From Apostichopus japonicus (taxonomy: Eukaryota > Echinodermata > Holothuroidea > Aspidochirotida > Stichopodidae), in contig NC_092576.1 in NCBI RefSeq assembly GCF_037975245.1, positions 42,847,611-42,911,610 of the forward strand: 64,000 nucleotides of DNA. The letters run 5' to 3'. Shown piece after piece: positions 62,241 through 64,000 of this stretch. The notes under the pieces were generated by a model that had not been told where the DNA came from, did no database searches, and was given only the letters and a program-made list of their open reading frames with translations. The first letter of the stretch is position 1. Each line of letters begins with the position of its first letter. The position numbers and the translations under genes were made by a program.

Positions 62241-62751
62241 GTAAGTGACATAATGTTTTGTTTTACTCTTTCGAAAGTTTAATCTGAATGTCATTTTATT
62301 AAAGAAAGGTTCATGTATACAATTTTCTTTCCATGTCGTTTTATGCCAAACTAGCAATTTTACGAGACATTTTAGTTCAGTTCAATGAATTTACCCATTG
62401 TCGTTATCGCTATTGCAGTACATCTATTTTGTATTAACTTTGAATTTAACACCTTAAATAACTGCACACACATAATACACAACAGCTGCACACACATAAT
62501 AACGTAGGTTCTTATCAGTTTGATTTAACATAATCATGAATGATAATTCTTCTTGAAGGTACCATGTGAGTACTCCTGTGTACTTCTATAGATAGTGGCT
62601 GTTTCAATGTAGCTTGTTCTTCTCTGCCTAATACTTCACCCTGCCATAAGTGGCTGGAACAGTTTTTGTGAGTCTTGCACAGTTAAGTCTTTACAATACC
62701 AAGTATAGTCTTTTACTAGGCTTGTTTTATTTGTTTTTTGTTTTTTTTCAG
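62241..62751 (+). other. HYR gene intron 1
   Basis: GTAAGT start and a GTTTTTTGTTTTTTTTCAG end. Contains a duplicated ACACACATAATA phrase. Nothing else noted. Confidence 0.6.
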
Positions 62752-62805
62752 ATGGTTGGCGTAGACGAAGAAGACGCAGATCTCCTGCGCCGGCACCACC
62801 GGCAG
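62752..62805 (+). CDS. HYR-domain secreted protein, exon 2 (Arg/Pro linker)
   Basis: A 54-bp, phase-1 symmetric exon reading DGWRRRRRRRSPAPAPPA. Seven consecutive arginines lie right after the signal peptide, followed by a Pro-Ala stretch. The donor GCAG|GTGAGT is strong and the acceptor has a long T-run. The arginine run could be a furin-type processing site or a heparin/DNA/membrane-binding basic patch; this is inference. Confidence 0.65.
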
Positions 62806-63438
62806 GTGAGTGAAACTTAACTGCTTGGATCGAAATTATCGTCACCATATTGACGATATGAGAATAAACTCAGGCCTGTAAGCAGAACTGAGTTGTGACT
62901 TGAATTACTAAGAATTTAAAAAGGGGCACAATATGCATGTCCTCTGACCTGCAAAGTAAAGCACCATGTTGCATCTATACTAGCACCCAATGATTTACCA
63001 AGCCTTTTCAGACGGGAATGGGGGTTTTCCATCCACCTTTACTCCTCCTCTGGTCTGCATGACGTCTTAGACAACTTCCGTTCCTCCATCAGTGCATGGT
63101 TGATAACCCCCCACCCCCCCCCCCCGTCGCAAGGAAATAGAAAAAAGTATCTGTTTTGGTCTAACTCCTGTCAATTTAATGTCGAACTTTATTTCCTATT
63201 GGCTATATCCACCTGCACCCAGTTCACGTGTTAAATTTACATTTAGTCACATGTGCTGGTAATTACGCGCGGCTGTCATAACGAAGTATAACCTCTCCAC
63301 CTTCCAGTTCATTTCTGGTCTAGTGCGACCTAACTCATTTAATTCAATTTCATTGAATCATCGCAGGATTAACGCAACCGTCTTATATTAACTTTAACTA
63401 TGTTAAGGTGCTTAAAAACAACATTTATTTCTGTACAG
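62806..63438 (+). other. HYR gene intron 2
   Basis: GTGAGT start, TTTCTGTACAG end. Contains a CCCCCCACCCCCCCCCCCCG run near 63103. No coding signal. Confidence 0.6.
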
Positions 63439-63559
63439 ATACCACACCCCCTACATTTACTAACTGTCGATCACACTGGACTGTTCCCATAACAACCACA
63501 TCAACAGTGGTCACTTGGACTGAGCCAACCGCCACGGATGATCGTCCAATAAGAATGCA
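63439..63559 (+). CDS. HYR-domain secreted protein, exon 3 (HYR N-half)
   Basis: Reads DTTPPTFTNCRSHWTVPITT then TSTVVTWTEPTATDDRPIRM before the donor GCA|GTGAGT. D.TPP.f.nC......V and V.WTEP.AtDd.p are the hallmarks of the first half of a hyalin repeat (HYR), an Ig-like extracellular adhesion module abundant in echinoderm hyalin and related proteins. The exon enters in phase 1 and leaves in phase 2, so the second half of the domain should be in an exon beyond the right edge. Downstream domains and length are unknown. Confidence 0.82.
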
Positions 63560-64000
63560 GTGAGTGAAGAAAACACTTTTATACCTGTATATTTATTTCT
63601 TTAATACTAAATATCCACAATGAAAGTGTATATCATACAGTCTGGCATTTTCTTAATTCTCTGTATTTTGTCCATCGCAAGTTGCCCTGAATTCAAGGAT
63701 TTGCTTGTGGCACATCTAACTGGCGAACTACTGTAACTTGATCGATGGCACATGTAAAATGCGATAAGTGATGCAATCAAATCAACTTGCTGACATATGT
63801 TAAGTGAGTAAGTGAGTCATATTGTTTGTTATGTCTCAAACAGGAAATTGCAAAATTGCCATAAAAGATACAAATTAAAATATAAACAGACGGAAAGACC
63901 AGAAACAAATAACTATTATCAAATTAAAAACGATAATATCAAACAACTAAAATCATTAATTAGAAATAGGCCAAACTAGAATTAAATATGGTAAAATACT
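63560..64000 (+). other. HYR gene intron 3 (right edge open)
   Basis: GTGAGT start. AT-rich to the end of the window. No further HYR exon could be identified before the edge. Confidence 0.5.

Overview
The window is eukaryotic nuclear DNA, AT-rich and repeat-rich. Coding exons are short, with GT-AG introns, and there is no operon structure. A HYR-domain gene with a signal-peptide exon, a type II membrane NXPE/PC-esterase-like gene, DUF7869-like and ParB-like remnants, and many hAT-like miniature elements all suggest a marine invertebrate deuterostome. A sea cucumber or another echinoderm is my best guess; this is inferred from gene types, not from a species-specific marker.

Layout. 1-2385 is a 179-bp satellite with an 895-bp (5-mer) higher-order unit. 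2861-7981 holds two terminal-inverted-repeat elements with 5-bp target duplications. 7982-12560 has no recognisable gene. 12560-13610 is a 70-bp tandem array built on a 20-bp palindrome. 13713-19390 (minus) is a broken DUF7869-like gene with a fold-back inverted repeat (15351-16550) between its parts. 21374-26240 carries two hAT-like elements and a Penelope-like GIY-YIG remnant. 29720-32353 (plus) is a three-exon ParB-like pseudogene. 33697-34892 is a second tandem array whose palindrome matches the first array at 19 of 20 bases on the opposite strand. 37780-38500 is a 46-50-bp tandem region. 38991-40075 and 45026-46061 are hAT-like elements with 8-bp duplications, each with a second hAT-like element nested inside. 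46974-47325 is another such element, itself inside an inverted repeat. tRNA-derived SINE copies lie near 41.2 and 48.5 kb.

Genes. Two genes look intact as far as they can be seen. One is a two-exon minus-strand gene (56754-53277) for a roughly 617-residue type II membrane protein with a filamin-like domain and an NXPE/PC-esterase-like domain. The other is the start of a plus-strand secreted HYR-domain gene (exons at 62183, 62752 and 63439) that runs off the right edge. Between them lie a dead non-LTR retrotransposon (57100-58240) and a dead SLC35/EamA-type transporter (58964-60030). An L1/Tx1-like reverse transcriptase fragment sits in the intron of the NXPE-like gene.

Most of the window is mobile-element and tandem-repeat DNA. 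The strongest structural observations are the two unlinked arrays with the same palindromic core, the nested elements with clean target duplications at both levels, and a conserved ~100-bp module shared by elements whose ends and duplication lengths differ.
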